A stretch of DNA of 64,000 nt from positions 378,106,995 through 378,170,994 of the forward strand of contig NC_085141.1 in assembly GCF_024139115.2 (NCBI RefSeq). The letters run 5' to 3'. The notes under the pieces were generated by a model. The model ran no database searches. It saw only the letters and a program-made list of their open reading frames with translations, and was not told where the DNA came from. The translations under genes were made by a program, and so were the position numbers. Below are positions 1 to 10,659 of the stretch, piece after piece (positions within the stretch are counted from its first letter, which is position 1; every line of letters starts with the position of its first letter). This stretch comes from Armigeres subalbatus. Its lineage: Eukaryota; Arthropoda; Insecta; Diptera; Culicidae.

Positions 1-1535
1 CAAGCACTTCCCTAGCAAAATGAACTTATTAAAGTTATACAAGATCCAAGAGGAAGAAAGATAGCGAAAAGTGTGGCGATATAATTTCCAATTTTCAAAA
101 TACGTTAACTGCTCATTTGCGAAGTAAATCAAAATTTGGTTACGGATGGCATCCCTGATAAGGTTCCATTCTCGGCACAGGCTCGAAAACAAAAGATAGA
201 AACATTATTTTGCCAATACTTCTCCGTTATCGTATGTGCTCACTCGAGAATTTACGATACAGCTAATTAAGATGGAAAAAAGATGCAATTGCGGCTTTAA
301 AGCGCAATAGTTTGCCGGAATATCTGCCGATACCTAAATGCGCTTTAAACTAAGATTAAAAGTTCAATTAGGCAGACGAATCGGTCAGGTTTCTAATAGA
401 TACTACGCATGAGCTGTTGCAATAATGTTTAATATATTTGGTAACCCTATATATGAAGTTTTAGGAGGCAATATGGTGATAATTCTGACACCAAATTTTC
501 CTATTTAATGCAATGATTTGCCTTTCTTCAGGAAGCGCGTGCAAAATACAAAAGTTTAATGTACCTACATATTTACCATAAATCCTAATCCGCAATTGAT
601 TTTTTTTATATTGCACCTTTGATGAATTATTACCTTTTTCGATACTTAATTTTATCATCAACATTAGAATCATCAAAGACGGCAAAAAAAATACGAAATC
701 TTTTTTCAAACTAGTGACTGATGTGTTGAAACAATTGTGATTTCTGGATATTTATTTACAATTTGCAGTTATTTACATATTAGTCATAATTGAGTTCCGA
801 CAAAATGACAAATGCAACTTTGGATGTGTTTTATATTGGCCCCACCTCTTGCGCTTTTTCGGTTATAAATGAATTGTAAAGAAGTAGTAAAACCAAAAAC
901 TTATTTATAATTGTGTGTGTTGCTTGGGAAGACAATGTACTTTCAGATGAATTCAAAACCAAACAATAAATAATACCGTTTTCTCATATAAATCTAATAT
1001 TTCTTATTAAATTCAGTTTTAGTCTAATTGGTTGGAATTGCATTTTTTAATGCAAGATCACATCGGACGCTGATTTTTTTCAGATCCGGTTATTTATTTT
1101 TGTTTTGTGCGGTTGAAAAGCAAATAAATTTGTGCAAGATCGATCGTGTTTCTTATCGGACGCAGAATTTTTACGAGAGTTTTTTTTTTGTTTGGTATGG
1201 TCTAAAAGTAAATTAACTGTGTTCCATACTGGTAGCTGATTTTTGTTTTTTTCGGACGCTAAATAGGTGCTGGTTTGTGCTTTTTGCGGTCGGTGTGTAT
1301 GATAGGATGCGTTTAAGACGAGGTCGGTGGTCTAGTCTTTTTTTCCTTATCAGGTATTTTTATCTCTGCGACCATTTTTTGATCTATTTTAATATATTCC
1401 CCTTTTTTCTAGCTATGTCATTATAGCGTATCGCTATTGGAAGTGAGCGCCATTGTTTGACTAAAACCTTCTTCCTAACACGGCGCAGCTTTTCGAATGA
1501 AATGCACCACCGAATTGGGATTTGTTCTACCCACC
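1..1535. other. AT-rich DNA without recognisable gene
   Basis: No coding region, RNA gene or complete mobile element is recognisable. The only structure I see is a weak tandem pattern at 1040-1270: the octamer TCGGACGC recurs at 1063, 1156 and 1252 (spacing 93 and 96 bases), each time close to a T-rich stretch, suggesting three decayed copies of a ~94-bp repeat. Confidence 0.5.
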
Positions 1536-2290
1536 TCAAGTGGTTTTATAAGGCCCTTGCTGAAGAGCTTTGGTCTTGTTCGAAAAATTTCCGAACAACG
1601 GCATAACAGATACTATCGACTCGGACAATGACCTGTAATGAGATCCGTGTAAAATGTTGCAAATCATGGAAATATTTGGAGTGATAAAACGTTTCAATTG
1701 CCTGGCATTGGCTGCGTTCCTAGAATGGGTTTCTATTTTCATAAGTTCCCATACATTCAGCTTCATACGAAGAGAAGAAGTTGGCAAGCTGCAAAAAGGT
1801 TTCGGTCCTGTAAACCGACTTGATGATCCGAGTTTTACTAGCATATCCGCTTTTTCGTTACACAGTGTCCTGGAACCCAATATAGATGACTTGGTTGTGA
1901 CAAGACGGTTTTTGGAGGGACTGAATGCATTCCCAAACTTGTTTTGAAGTGCATTCTGCCAACTTTAGAGCGTTCAAAGCTGCTTGACTGTCGGACATAA
2001 TGTCGGCATATATTTGAGTGTCTGTAGTTTCTACGCAAACATGTTACAGAACACTCTAGAATTACGTGTACTCCCGCTTGGAATACGGATGGCCAACTTT
2101 CCATGGGAATCGATATGTCTATCCCAGCGCCAGTAGCTTCTGCTCCCACTTGGTTGTTCAATTTTGATCCGTCAGTATAACGTAATTGATCCTGACCGAA
2201 TTATCGGTCCTGTACCCAGGATCAATTACTTTGAACAGTCGATTGAAATTGTACTTTTTCTCCATCCAGTCTTCACTGTTTATTACTAGG
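1536..2290 (-). pseudogene. Jockey-like LINE fragment, RNase H domain
   Basis: Minus-strand relic of the RNase H domain found at the C-terminus of many insect LINE (non-LTR) polyproteins; in an active element it would degrade RNA in RNA:DNA hybrids. Reading from 2290 downwards I see a linker, then YTDGSKLNNQVGAEATGAG near 2180-2120 (first catalytic Asp), SDSQAALNALK near 1995-1955 (second Asp), a WVPGHC motif near 1870, and NEKADML near 1855 followed by LGSSSRFTGPKPFC. These lie in different frames, so at least two frameshifts and several substitutions disable it. The reverse transcriptase portion is absent. Clade assignment to jockey or a relative is inference from motif style. Confidence 0.85.
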
Positions 2291-2334
2291 AAGTTTATAC
2301 TGAAGTTTTTAAGTGGTCTATAGTTACTACCGCT

Positions 2335-2570
2335 TTTGCCTTACAAACAAGTAGTCGTAGGTTCTATCCCAGGTTCGTTTCTATTATAAAAAAAGTAACT
2401 TGGTTAATCCTTGATATATGCTTCAGTTTATCTACCCTACCCAACTAATACAACTTCCTTTCCTTGGTAATTGTGGAGATGCAGAGGTGTTCTCGGTCTC
2501 TAGTAACAACAATAAAAACATACTAACTTTCCTCTCATTTCCCAACTGACAGCAGGAACTTGGCCTGCGC
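2335..2570 (+). repeat. Possible degraded tRNA-related SINE
   Basis: A B-box-like string (TAGGTTCTATCCC at about 2357) is followed by AGGTTCG, resembling the segment GGGTTCAATTCC / AGGCTCG at the 5' end of the SINE copy at 27996. The remainder is too diverged to align by eye, and no A box or target duplication is visible. It could be chance. Confidence 0.3.
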
Positions 2571-2764
2571 CGCTATTTATCTAGATTTGTGAGCTGCTGA
2601 AGCTAGAATAGTTGGTAAATCCAAATTTCTATTCACTTGAATCGTAGTGCAATTTACTCCAGTTCAAATCATTTATAGGATTGCCTTATATCGCAAAAGA
2701 AGAAGGCAACGACACAGCGAGGCGTGAATGTCATTTTCGTCAAAATACAGCCACCAGAAATTAT

Positions 2765-3240
2765 TTTAAACTAGTTGACCCAGCAGACGTTGCCCTGCAT
2801 AGTAGGCGAAAATGCATGATGTGAACTGCCTATGCGAAAATCCAATACGAATCTTTGTTTTAGTTTTTCACTATTTACTCCATCTTACCCGTGGTTTTCG
2901 CATAAAAAAATTTCATATAAACCCGTCGGAAAAGATAACGAAAATATCTGCTGAAAGAATGAAGAAAATCTATCAAACCGTTTTCGAGTTATGCGGATAC
3001 GAACACAGACCATTTCATTTTTATTATATAGAATAGAAGATAGAAGATAGTGACCTCCATACTATCGGTGAGGGCGCTGACCCATTGTCACCCCCCAATG
3101 ACGTTATAGGAAAGAAGAAAAAATGAGTGATTGCAGGAGTGGGACTCCATTCGTCGCAACCACGTTACAGTTTTCAAAAAGCAACGTTCTTGCACCGAGT
3201 GGTGCCCCGTCAAACCACCATGGCTGTGATAAGAAAGACG
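2765..3240. repeat. Unclassified dispersed-repeat-like segment
   Basis: Starts near ACTAGTTGACCCAGCAGACG and ends near a string of AATAATAA at 3245-3255. The style (CCCAGCAGACGTTGCCCTGC) resembles termini of dispersed insect repeats, but no second copy exists in the window, and no inverted repeat or target duplication could be found. Open reading here is short and unconvincing. Confidence 0.25.
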
Positions 3241-3907
3241 TGATAATAATAAATTGAAGTTAAATCATCAAGCTATCAACCAGTTGCACTATAGGATTTC
3301 GGGCGGTCATTAATCGAAAATGTCATGTCTTCCGAATTATTTTAAAATATTTTCTCTCCATTGTCAATACTCTAATTAAGAGAAATTCTGAATTTGAAGT
3401 CTCTAGGTGCACTAGTTCCAAAGATATAAGGTGGCAAAGTCAGAAATGGGTAAAAAAGTTAGCAAATTTTCTGAAAAAATATTTTATTTTCAACTATTTA
3501 TTGAAATATTTTTAAATGTTTTTCTTCAATGTTAATACATCATTACAAAGGTTATTGTATAAGCTTTTTAAATGGTGCAAAAACTAATGGTTACACTGTG
3601 AAAAAAATTGAAAAAAATGCGGAAGCAATATTTTTTTCCAAAAACGACGCTATTTTCAACTTTGATAGTGAAGAACTGTTTTTTTCCTCAGGAATCCCCG
3701 GGTTCTTTTATGATACACATCAAGGACAAAGCTTCGACTAAAATGTCCCGAAAGAATTTCTTGCCAGTATTTGCAATTAACAGAGTTAAGTCACTCTGAT
3801 TTTTTTTCATTTGTTTTTTTACCGTGTTTTGCCTCTCTCGTACTCCAAGGTTAATGCTCATTCCAAAAACGAATGTTTGATAGAAGGCCCGGAGACCCCT
3901 AGTGGTA
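3241..3907. other. AT-rich DNA, nothing recognised
   Basis: Poly-T and poly-A rich sequence. Short open frames (for example near 3529-3800) have low-complexity composition and match no family I know. Confidence 0.5.
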
Positions 3908-4140
3908 TATATCAACTAACTCAGCGCGAAGAATTGAGGTGATGTCTGTATGTGTGTGCATGCGCGTCTGTATGTATGTGCGCAAAGAACGCAATCGCCA
4001 TTTAGACACTTATTTGTGTCCGATTTTCTCGCAACAAGTTTCATTCGACGGGAAATCTAGTCCCATCGTTTCCTATTGAAAATGGGTCAGACTGAACTAT
4101 GCGCTCAAAGGGTATGGTCAAAATACATTTATTGGTAATA
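3908..4140 (+). repeat. Dispersed repeat, copy A
   Basis: Shares with 20290-20400 an ordered set of blocks: CGATTT..GCAACAAGTT, CCCAT(C/T)GTTTCCTATTGAAAAT, GGTCAGA...GGACTATG-like and GGTCAAAATA-like. The part with alternating TGTGTGTGCATGCG at 3950-3985 is a short purine-pyrimidine tract. Non-coding; probably a MITE or the tail of a larger element, superfamily unknown. Confidence 0.5.
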
Positions 4141-7100
4141 ACTTCGACTTTATTTATAACCATTTGAGCTCATTTAATTAACTTTTCAAAGGAGTAAATG
4201 AATAATGCAATGCAGCACAACGGTAACGGAAGGATTTAACAGTTCGCTCATATATTTCCTGTCAAATTTTACCGTTTCCGTCGCCATTCCGCTGAAATGC
4301 GTTTGGGGCTTGAGTGGTTTGAGTCATTCTCTAAACCTAATTTTCTGAGCTATTCATTAGCTACTGATGGAGAACTAAATATGAGATTTCATAATATGTA
4401 AATATTTATAAATCTCCTGGAATCAATAATTCCCGACATGTTTATTGCAAAAGTAAAGACGAACAATATCTTAGTTAGAACGGAGCGTATGAAATTCCTG
4501 CTAGTGTTCATGAATGTCTGGCTAATGGTAGGGAAATATTTATTCACTCATCTACACTTTGAGGTTCACTGGCTGAACAACCAGCGGAAAGTCAATATAA
4601 ACAGTTGAAGAAATTTAGAACTCATAATGCAAGAAAATGATCAAGAGAGGCAAATGTTGACATTTTCCTTCGTGCCTTACATGAATCAGATCCATTTTAA
4701 GCTCGATTTGGATAACGAGGAGACGTTGGAAAAAATTTTCACTTAGTTATTCTTATGCCATGCGTAATTTTGTAATATTTGAAGATTTTCAAAAGTTCTT
4801 TATCTTCTAATACTTTAGATGAATTTATCTCATCTTCCATCGTTGATGGAATTGAAGAAAATATCATTGAAGACTTAAACCTTGACACAGAAAAGAATGA
4901 TGCTGTATATAACTTGTAGAAATCATGAAAACAAATCAAAAGTAATTCAAATAGTGTTGTTATTTAAATTAAAAGAATTTTGCTTTTCGGAAGAATGGAG
5001 CATTCTTACATTCCACAATGAATGTCCACATTTTTGAGAATCTATTAATCTCATTTTTGAATAACTTGTACACGTAAAAATGTCATGGGATTGCGATTTC
5101 TAATTTGCTAATACCCTTTTTCAAAAGTTATTTTCAATTCTGATTATTTGATTAACATTTAATGCTTTATGATCCTTCAGATCCTAGTACTTTGTCAAAC
5201 AAATTGTTCTAAATACAAATTGTGAGGCATGAGAGTGAGAACAAAAAATATCACGGAATGTCATGAAATTAATGTCATTTAACATGATCGCCGCCATAAT
5301 GTCCATAAATTGCTGAACTTAGTTTTGTACAGCCCCTTCCTTCTCCTTAAGAAAACGCACGAAATTTCAACTTCCCAAATAGGTTTGCTTTGTCACGTTA
5401 ATCGAACCTATGAAAAAAATAATTACGTAATTCATAGACGATCCCCAAAGGGGGGGGGGGGTTGGAAATTGTATATTCATGCTATTTCGACCATACACAG
5501 CTAAAACTAAGTGGAAAATCACTTTAAAAGTCCAATTTTATTTTTGACCGCTCGCTTGTATGGGGATCCCCCATAGTGAGTTGGCCTTTTAAGCCCTCCC
5601 GAAAAGCCTCAACATCGATTATGGAACTTTTTTCTGTACAAATGTTATTTAAAAAGATTTCGCGACTGTGTATTTATTTTTACATTCTCATTTGAATTCA
5701 ATTTTGTTTTATGATAAAGAACCCATCAAAAGCATGATAAGGTATTGTCGGCAGGAAGGCTTATATTTTTACGTTCATTGACCACCCAGACCGCTGCTGA
5801 CTGTTTCCATACAAAGAAAACCGAAGAATGATGCACTCTACCAATTTCTTTCCGCCGTTTCCGAAAGATCTTTTATGCAAAATTTTAACAAAAAGCCTTT
5901 CTTCGAGGCGCATTACATTTATGCGCGCTGCCTTTCGCTTTCGTAGCGCCACGGTTCGTTAGGTGCACAATACCAGCTTTAGCCTCCCCGTTGATGGCGA
6001 CGACCGGTGCACTGCAGTCTATTACTGCTGCTACTATTCAGGACCCAACAATACAACAATCCATCTATCAATTACAATAATCGAAAGTCACTCGCCGGGG
6101 AAGAGAGCATCGCCCTCTATCTCTGTTATTGATCGCTTTTTGTGTAGAGCGGCTGCTATCCGTTGCGATGCTAGAGCTTGTAGACCCGGCGTCAAATGAC
6201 TCGATAATTAGAATCACGGCGCGGCCCTGATAATGAAACGCCGAGTTAGTTCGGCGTGAACCAGCGGGTGGCAAGGGACTGCCAGTTCGTTTACCTTGTT
6301 TGTTTACTGGAAATCCCCGTCGAGTGATGGGCACCGGCGTCGACGGAAAACTATTGTTTCCGAATTTCACGCACGATAACGCTCATCTCCCGTTACGACG
6401 ACGGCACTACGTATCACGAGACACAAGCATTTCGTTTCAGCATCGCTGATTAGGTATTTGGGAAGACGTTCGCAATTCGGTTCGGTAAGGTTAGTTAGCT
6501 CTTGAGCCTATCAGATGAACAACAACTGATGTAAAGATTGTCGTCATCGGAGCCTACACGGCACGAATGCGTTCAACATTTCGCTGATTAATGGAGGCAT
6601 TGTAAAGCGCTTGATTGATGCGTTGTTATCGGTGGCGCTGCGGAAATCGAGAGTGATTCAGTCTGTGAAGATGGATCGGTCTGTTGTGATTTTATTGGAA
6701 GAGATGATAAAATGCGGTTATTGACACACGGAAGTGGTGATGTTTTAGGGAATGATTATGGGAAAATATTGTCTCAGTCATCGTGATAATAATGTAAAGG
6801 TAGATAGAAAAACCCGGCATATTATTGATATAGCAATATTAAATTTGAATTGATGTTATATTTTCCATACTTCTGATGTTGATATTTCCCATACTTCTAA
6901 TAAAATTTTCAATACAATTTTCCACAGAAGTATTTGAGTGACGCAAAGATCCGTTGTCAACATTTCTTCACGTAGTATCGAATAAAGAATATAGTCATAA
7001 CATATGGATTGCTTCAGTATCAAATAAATACCTTAGAACACCAACATTTCTCATGAAGGTTCAATGTTCAAGTGGAGCCACGTAGGAAGCCCCTAGGTTC

Positions 7101-7670
7101 TAGCATTTATTGAACTTGACTAATGAGAAACACATTGATTGATTAGATTAGTTACATATGGGTAAAATGTGCTGAAACTTTGACAAAAACTAACAGGCCA
7201 AATTACATCAACATCTTTCAAATGATTATTTTGATGGCGTTGAAGCAAAAGCATATCCCCCAAAAATCATGTGCGCTGTTGGGAAAAGTTGGACTGCGTC
7301 TCACTGATAAATCGAAAAAATCTGGGAATGTTCCATCAAACGATGTTCCCTGCTTGTGCGGCAGGCAGCAGCAAATAAATAAAGAAACTAATCCGGTGTA
7401 AGCCATGCAATATAAAGATTAAGGGTGAAAGAGGCAGAAAGGAAAATGATGACAAAAGAAGGAAGTAGAGGTGTGTGCCACCACCGACATTTTTAATCGG
7501 CGCACCGCTGTTTGAAATTTCTCACGCCCGGTTCAAATTTGGAGAAATGTTTGTTTCGGTTTCTGCGATAGTCTAAGAATTTCGCTGTCAAACTATTCTA
7601 GCCGTAAATGGCGACAAACAATAAACCCTTTGTCATCCACCGATATGACAACAATCATTTGCCTTGCATG
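4141..7670. other. Apparently single-copy non-coding DNA
   Basis: No gene, RNA or complete repeat recognised. 4141-5750 is AT-rich with a run of about 12 G at 5449-5461. 5750-6720 is less AT-rich and has open stretches on both strands but no recognisable domain, so I do not call a gene. 6720-7670 is again AT-rich. Confidence 0.45.
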
Positions 7671-7683
7671 CAACGATATTTCC

Positions 7684-7750
7684 CGGTTAAGTGATGAACT
7701 TTGTACCATCTTAAAAATCACTTTAATAAAGATATAAAAAAAAAAAAAAA
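7684..7750 (+). mobile_element. Ultra-short 5'-truncated LINE 3' end
   Basis: A 67-bp insert ends in AATAAAGATAT plus about 15 A and is bracketed by the perfect 12-bp direct repeat AACGATATTTCC (7672-7683 and 7751-7762). Poly-A tail plus target duplication is the signature of target-primed reverse transcription. The pre-tail sequence (CTTTAATAAAGAT) resembles that of the tiny inserts at 14593 and 44881. The parent element is not identifiable from 67 bp. Confidence 0.8.
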
Positions 7751-8003
7751 AACGATATTTCCAAAAATACGATGCTGTTGTCACTTGTCATAAGACGAGT
7801 TTGTACAATCCCATTTAATTCCACCACTTAATTGTACCTTGACAGATACGTATTTCTACCTCAACAGTAAGGTCGTCTTCAGTGTTTCGTACTGACTCGA
7901 CTTGAAGGAAATGATCGCAGCTTACGCTATTTATACTATGCGTAGTGTAAGCTGCGATCATTTCCTTCAAGTCAAGTCAAGTACGAGACACTGAAGACGA
8001 CCT

Positions 8004-8146
8004 CCCAGTCAACACAAACTCGTATATGATGCAACATAAGATGCTAAAAGTGGAGGCGATATACGTACATATTGTATGGGAAGTACCTATATCGCCTCCA
8101 CTTTGGCATCTTATGTTGCATCGTGAACGCTTTTGTGTTGACTGGG
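8004..8146. mobile_element. 143-bp palindromic MITE nested in foldback
   Basis: Nearly perfect hairpin with terminal CCCAGTCAACACAAA / TTTGTGTTGACTGGG and inner GTGGAGGCGATATACGTAC / GTACCTATATCGCCTCCAC arms. Removing it together with one copy of the flanking CT rebuilds the host-element sequence GACGACCTTACTG, which is present uninterrupted in the opposite arm and in the copy at 30553. Target duplication is CT, 2 bp, or too short to be sure. Confidence 0.85.
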
Positions 8147-8202
8147 CTTACTGTTGAGGTCGAAATACGTACAATTAAGTGGTGGAATTAAATGGGATTG
8201 TA

Positions 8203-8878
8203 GGGGAAGTGGGGGTAGCACGCCCATAGGGGTTAAAACGCGCCACCCCTGAATAAGGTTAAATATCCCCATTTTGATTATTTTCAATAGTCTATACGAT
8301 AAAGCAATGAAAAATATTGCCATTGGATACATATATTTCATGATTTTTGCGTGTTTTGATGCAATTCTAGCTCGGTGGAATTTAGTCTTTCTGTCGCTGT
8401 TATACATTGATAAATTAATAATTGAGCCATGAGCCATGCTGCTTACTCGTGTTCTTTATGTTCCACACGAAATCGTCGTCAAAAATGGTTTTAAAACGAT
8501 TTTATGGGCCTTCAAACTTCTGAGGTCGGTGTGGGGCATTACGCCCATGCTCATTTCGTATGACCGAAACAGCTGAAACATTCGGTTAATTGCCTTAATG
8601 TAGGCAATTAAAATGAAAATCAGTACGATAAGCACATGCGCGTTTTAACCCATCCACTGGCGCATCTCACCCCGCATGGTTTCAAAATCATTTTTTTTGG
8701 GTGCTTTTTAAAAATCAAATTTCTGTGCAATAAAATGGACAATTAGATATCTGTTATCGGTAGTCAGTCGCAGATATGCTGTTCTTCAGTATGCGCTGAT
8801 GAAAACTGGCTGAAATGGTGGTTTTCATTGATAAAAATGGCATTTTCCTTAACGTGGGCGTCCTACCCCCAGTTCCCC
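8203..8878. mobile_element. 676-bp TA-targeting MITE nested in foldback
   Basis: Terminal inverted repeats GGGGAAGTGGGGGTAGCACG and the complement of CGTCCTACCCCCAGTTCCCC. Flanked by TA on both sides; excising element plus one TA restores GGGATTGTACAAACTCG, the exact sequence of the foldback family. Internal motif CGTTTTAACCC / GGGTTAAAACGCG-like strings recur. No open reading frame of note. TA duplication fits a mariner/Tc1-like mobiliser, which is inference. Confidence 0.85.
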
Positions 8879-9029
8879 TACAAACTCGTCTAATGACAAG
8901 TGAAGAGATTCCACTAAAACGCTCAAAATAATTTTCTTAACGATGCTGTTTTATTAATCAAGGTTAGATTTTCGAATATTTCTACAACATAAAACCGAAA
9001 TTTGCTATTCGATTAATGCAAAATAACAA

Positions 9030-9740
9030 GATGAGAAGTTAGCAATGATTTTCCAAACCACAAACCATTTTCCAGCGGTCTTCCAGGCGCGCTTTTTTCC
9101 AAACCACAAACTATTTTCCATCCGTCTTCCATACGCGCTTTGTGTTTTTCCGAACCACAATCCATTTTCCATCAGTCTTTCAGACGCGCTTTGTAATTTT
9201 CCAAACCACAATCCATTTTCCAGCGGTCTTTCAGACGCGCTTTTTTTCCAAACCACAAACTATTTTCCATCAGTCTTCCATACGCGCTTTGTGTTTTTCC
9301 AAATCATAATCCGTTTTCCAGCGGCCTCCACCGTTCTTTCAGGCGCGCTTTATGATTTTCCGAACCACAATCCTTTTTTCGGTTTTCTTTCAGACACGTT
9401 TTGTGATTTTCCAAACCACAAACCATTTTCCATCAGTCTTCCAGCCCGCTTTGTGATTTTCCAAACTACAATCCATTTTCCAGCGGTTTTCCAGACGCGC
9501 TTTGTGATTTTCCAAGCCACAATCCGTTTTCCAGCCGTCTTCCAAACGTGCCTTGATTTTTTTCAAACCGCAACCAATTTTCCAGCGGTCTACCAGACGC
9601 ACTTCGTGATTTTCCGAACCACAATTCATTTTCCATCAGTCTTCCAGACATGCCTTAATATTTTCCAAACCACTACCAATTTTCCAGTGGTCTTCCAGGC
9701 GCGTTTTGTGATTTTCCGAACCAAAATCCATTTTCCATCA
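9030..9740. repeat. ~52-bp tandem array (13-14 units)
   Basis: Units of 47-60 bp with core TTTTCCAAACCACAATCCA followed by TTTTCCAGCGGTCTTCCAG and ACGCGCTTTGTGA. The CCACAA core recurs at about 9058, 9103, 9155, 9206 and 9253, so the period is near 50-53 bp. One short segment of the same repeat reappears at 13520-13552 beyond the transposon. The 233-codon open frame across the array is a by-product of the unit lacking stops in that frame. Confidence 0.9.
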
Positions 9741-10190
9741 TATTGAGTCACGACTAACTTTTCAAAAGGGTGTATGTGAAAATGGTTCAAAAATATTTAA
9801 AAAGCTGCACAGCAAAAACGGAATGTTCGATTGTTATGATTTTTCAGCAAAGTTAGACAACTAAATGGTGATTCTTAAGAAAATGTCCACAGTAAAAAAA
9901 ATTTTTTGCCTTTAAAAATATCATTTTGTCACAAAAACTCAAATATCTCAAAACCCTATCTTTTTCGAACGTATTTTTTTAGGGAAAACGGTCCATTATA
10001 TTAGCTATCTACCATAAAAATTTGGTGATGGTAAACTAATAAACAAAAAAGTTATGACATTTCAAACATTTCACAATTTTCACATTTAGTAAAAAAATTT
10101 TTTCTGTGTAAGTTATTTCGAGAATTGCAGTTTGATGCAGATTTTATTGTTAAGGGACGTGATTTAAACAAGTTGTTTTTCATGATATTT
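9741..10190 (+). repeat. Left terminal inverted repeat of long-TIR transposon
   Basis: Inverted partner of 12948-13396. Matching landmarks include GGGTGTATGTGAAAATGG, GCTGCACAGCAAAAACGGAA, CTCAAATATCTCAAAACCCT, GGTGATGGTAAACTAATAAA and, at the inner end, AACAAGTTGTTTTTCATGAT. Differences are mostly single-base changes and short indels in homopolymers. Confidence 0.9.
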
Positions 10191-10659
10191 TGATTTAATT
10201 ATTCATAGCATCTATAAGAAACTTAGACACGATCCAGTGTTGTGATCAAAAGTATTGATAGTGTCATAATTTTCATTGCACGTGACTGGCGAAAAATTCT
10301 TTTAATAGTGTTGAAACCTGTTGATAATAACGTTGATAGAAACATATCAGAAATGTTATTTTTAAGACAAAAGCTGCAAAATCAAAGATTTATATACACG
10401 TGTACGTCTATAGTTTACCTGCAAAAAATATACCTCTTAGAGAATAGACTTTATGATCGGGAGGAAACGGGTATCTTCAACAACAACAAATGCATGATAG
10501 GTACATACCATGACAATGCTCACAAAAAAGCAAAAAAATTACTACTACTAAGGTTGTTAAAGATCTTATAGTAATTTTTTTCTTCAGTCAAGCAAATGAC
10601 ACCAAACTAGTCAGTAAAAACTTAAAAGTGATTTTGTTTATTGAAATATTACGAACAAC

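Larger units (their letters stand above)
7780..8941 (+). mobile_element. Foldback-type MITE, copy 1, with two nested insertions
   Basis: Long inverted arms: GACGAGTTTGTACAATCCC at 7795 pairs with GGGATTGTA at 8194-8202 continued at 8881, and CTTGTCATAAGACGAG pairs with CTCGTCTAATGACAAG. Between them lies a second hairpin (GATCGCAGCTTACGCTA / TAGTGTAAGCTGCGATC, 7913-7966). A unique right tail (8901-8941) is shared with the copy at 30553. Flanks carry a 9-bp direct repeat GATGCTGTT (7771-7779, 8942-8950). Two other inverted-repeat elements have inserted into it (8004-8146, 8203-8878). No coding capacity. A 9-bp duplication would suit a Mutator-like or Foldback origin, which is inference. Confidence 0.85.

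Noticed and set aside
3529..3800. Two overlapping short open frames as a small gene
   Set aside because: Phe/Lys-rich low-complexity translation from AT-rich DNA with no motif.
5449..5461. Poly-G run as a regulatory quadruplex
   Set aside because: A single homopolymer of about 12 G with no further G-tracts nearby; likely slippage.
9045..9746. 233-codon open frame as a repetitive protein gene
   Set aside because: It exists only because the 52-bp satellite lacks stops in that frame; the opposite strand is open as well, and the composition follows the repeat.
10242..10571. 109-codon frame upstream of the transposase in the long-TIR element
   Set aside because: Low-complexity, no motif, and partly upstream of the likely promoter region; probably chance.
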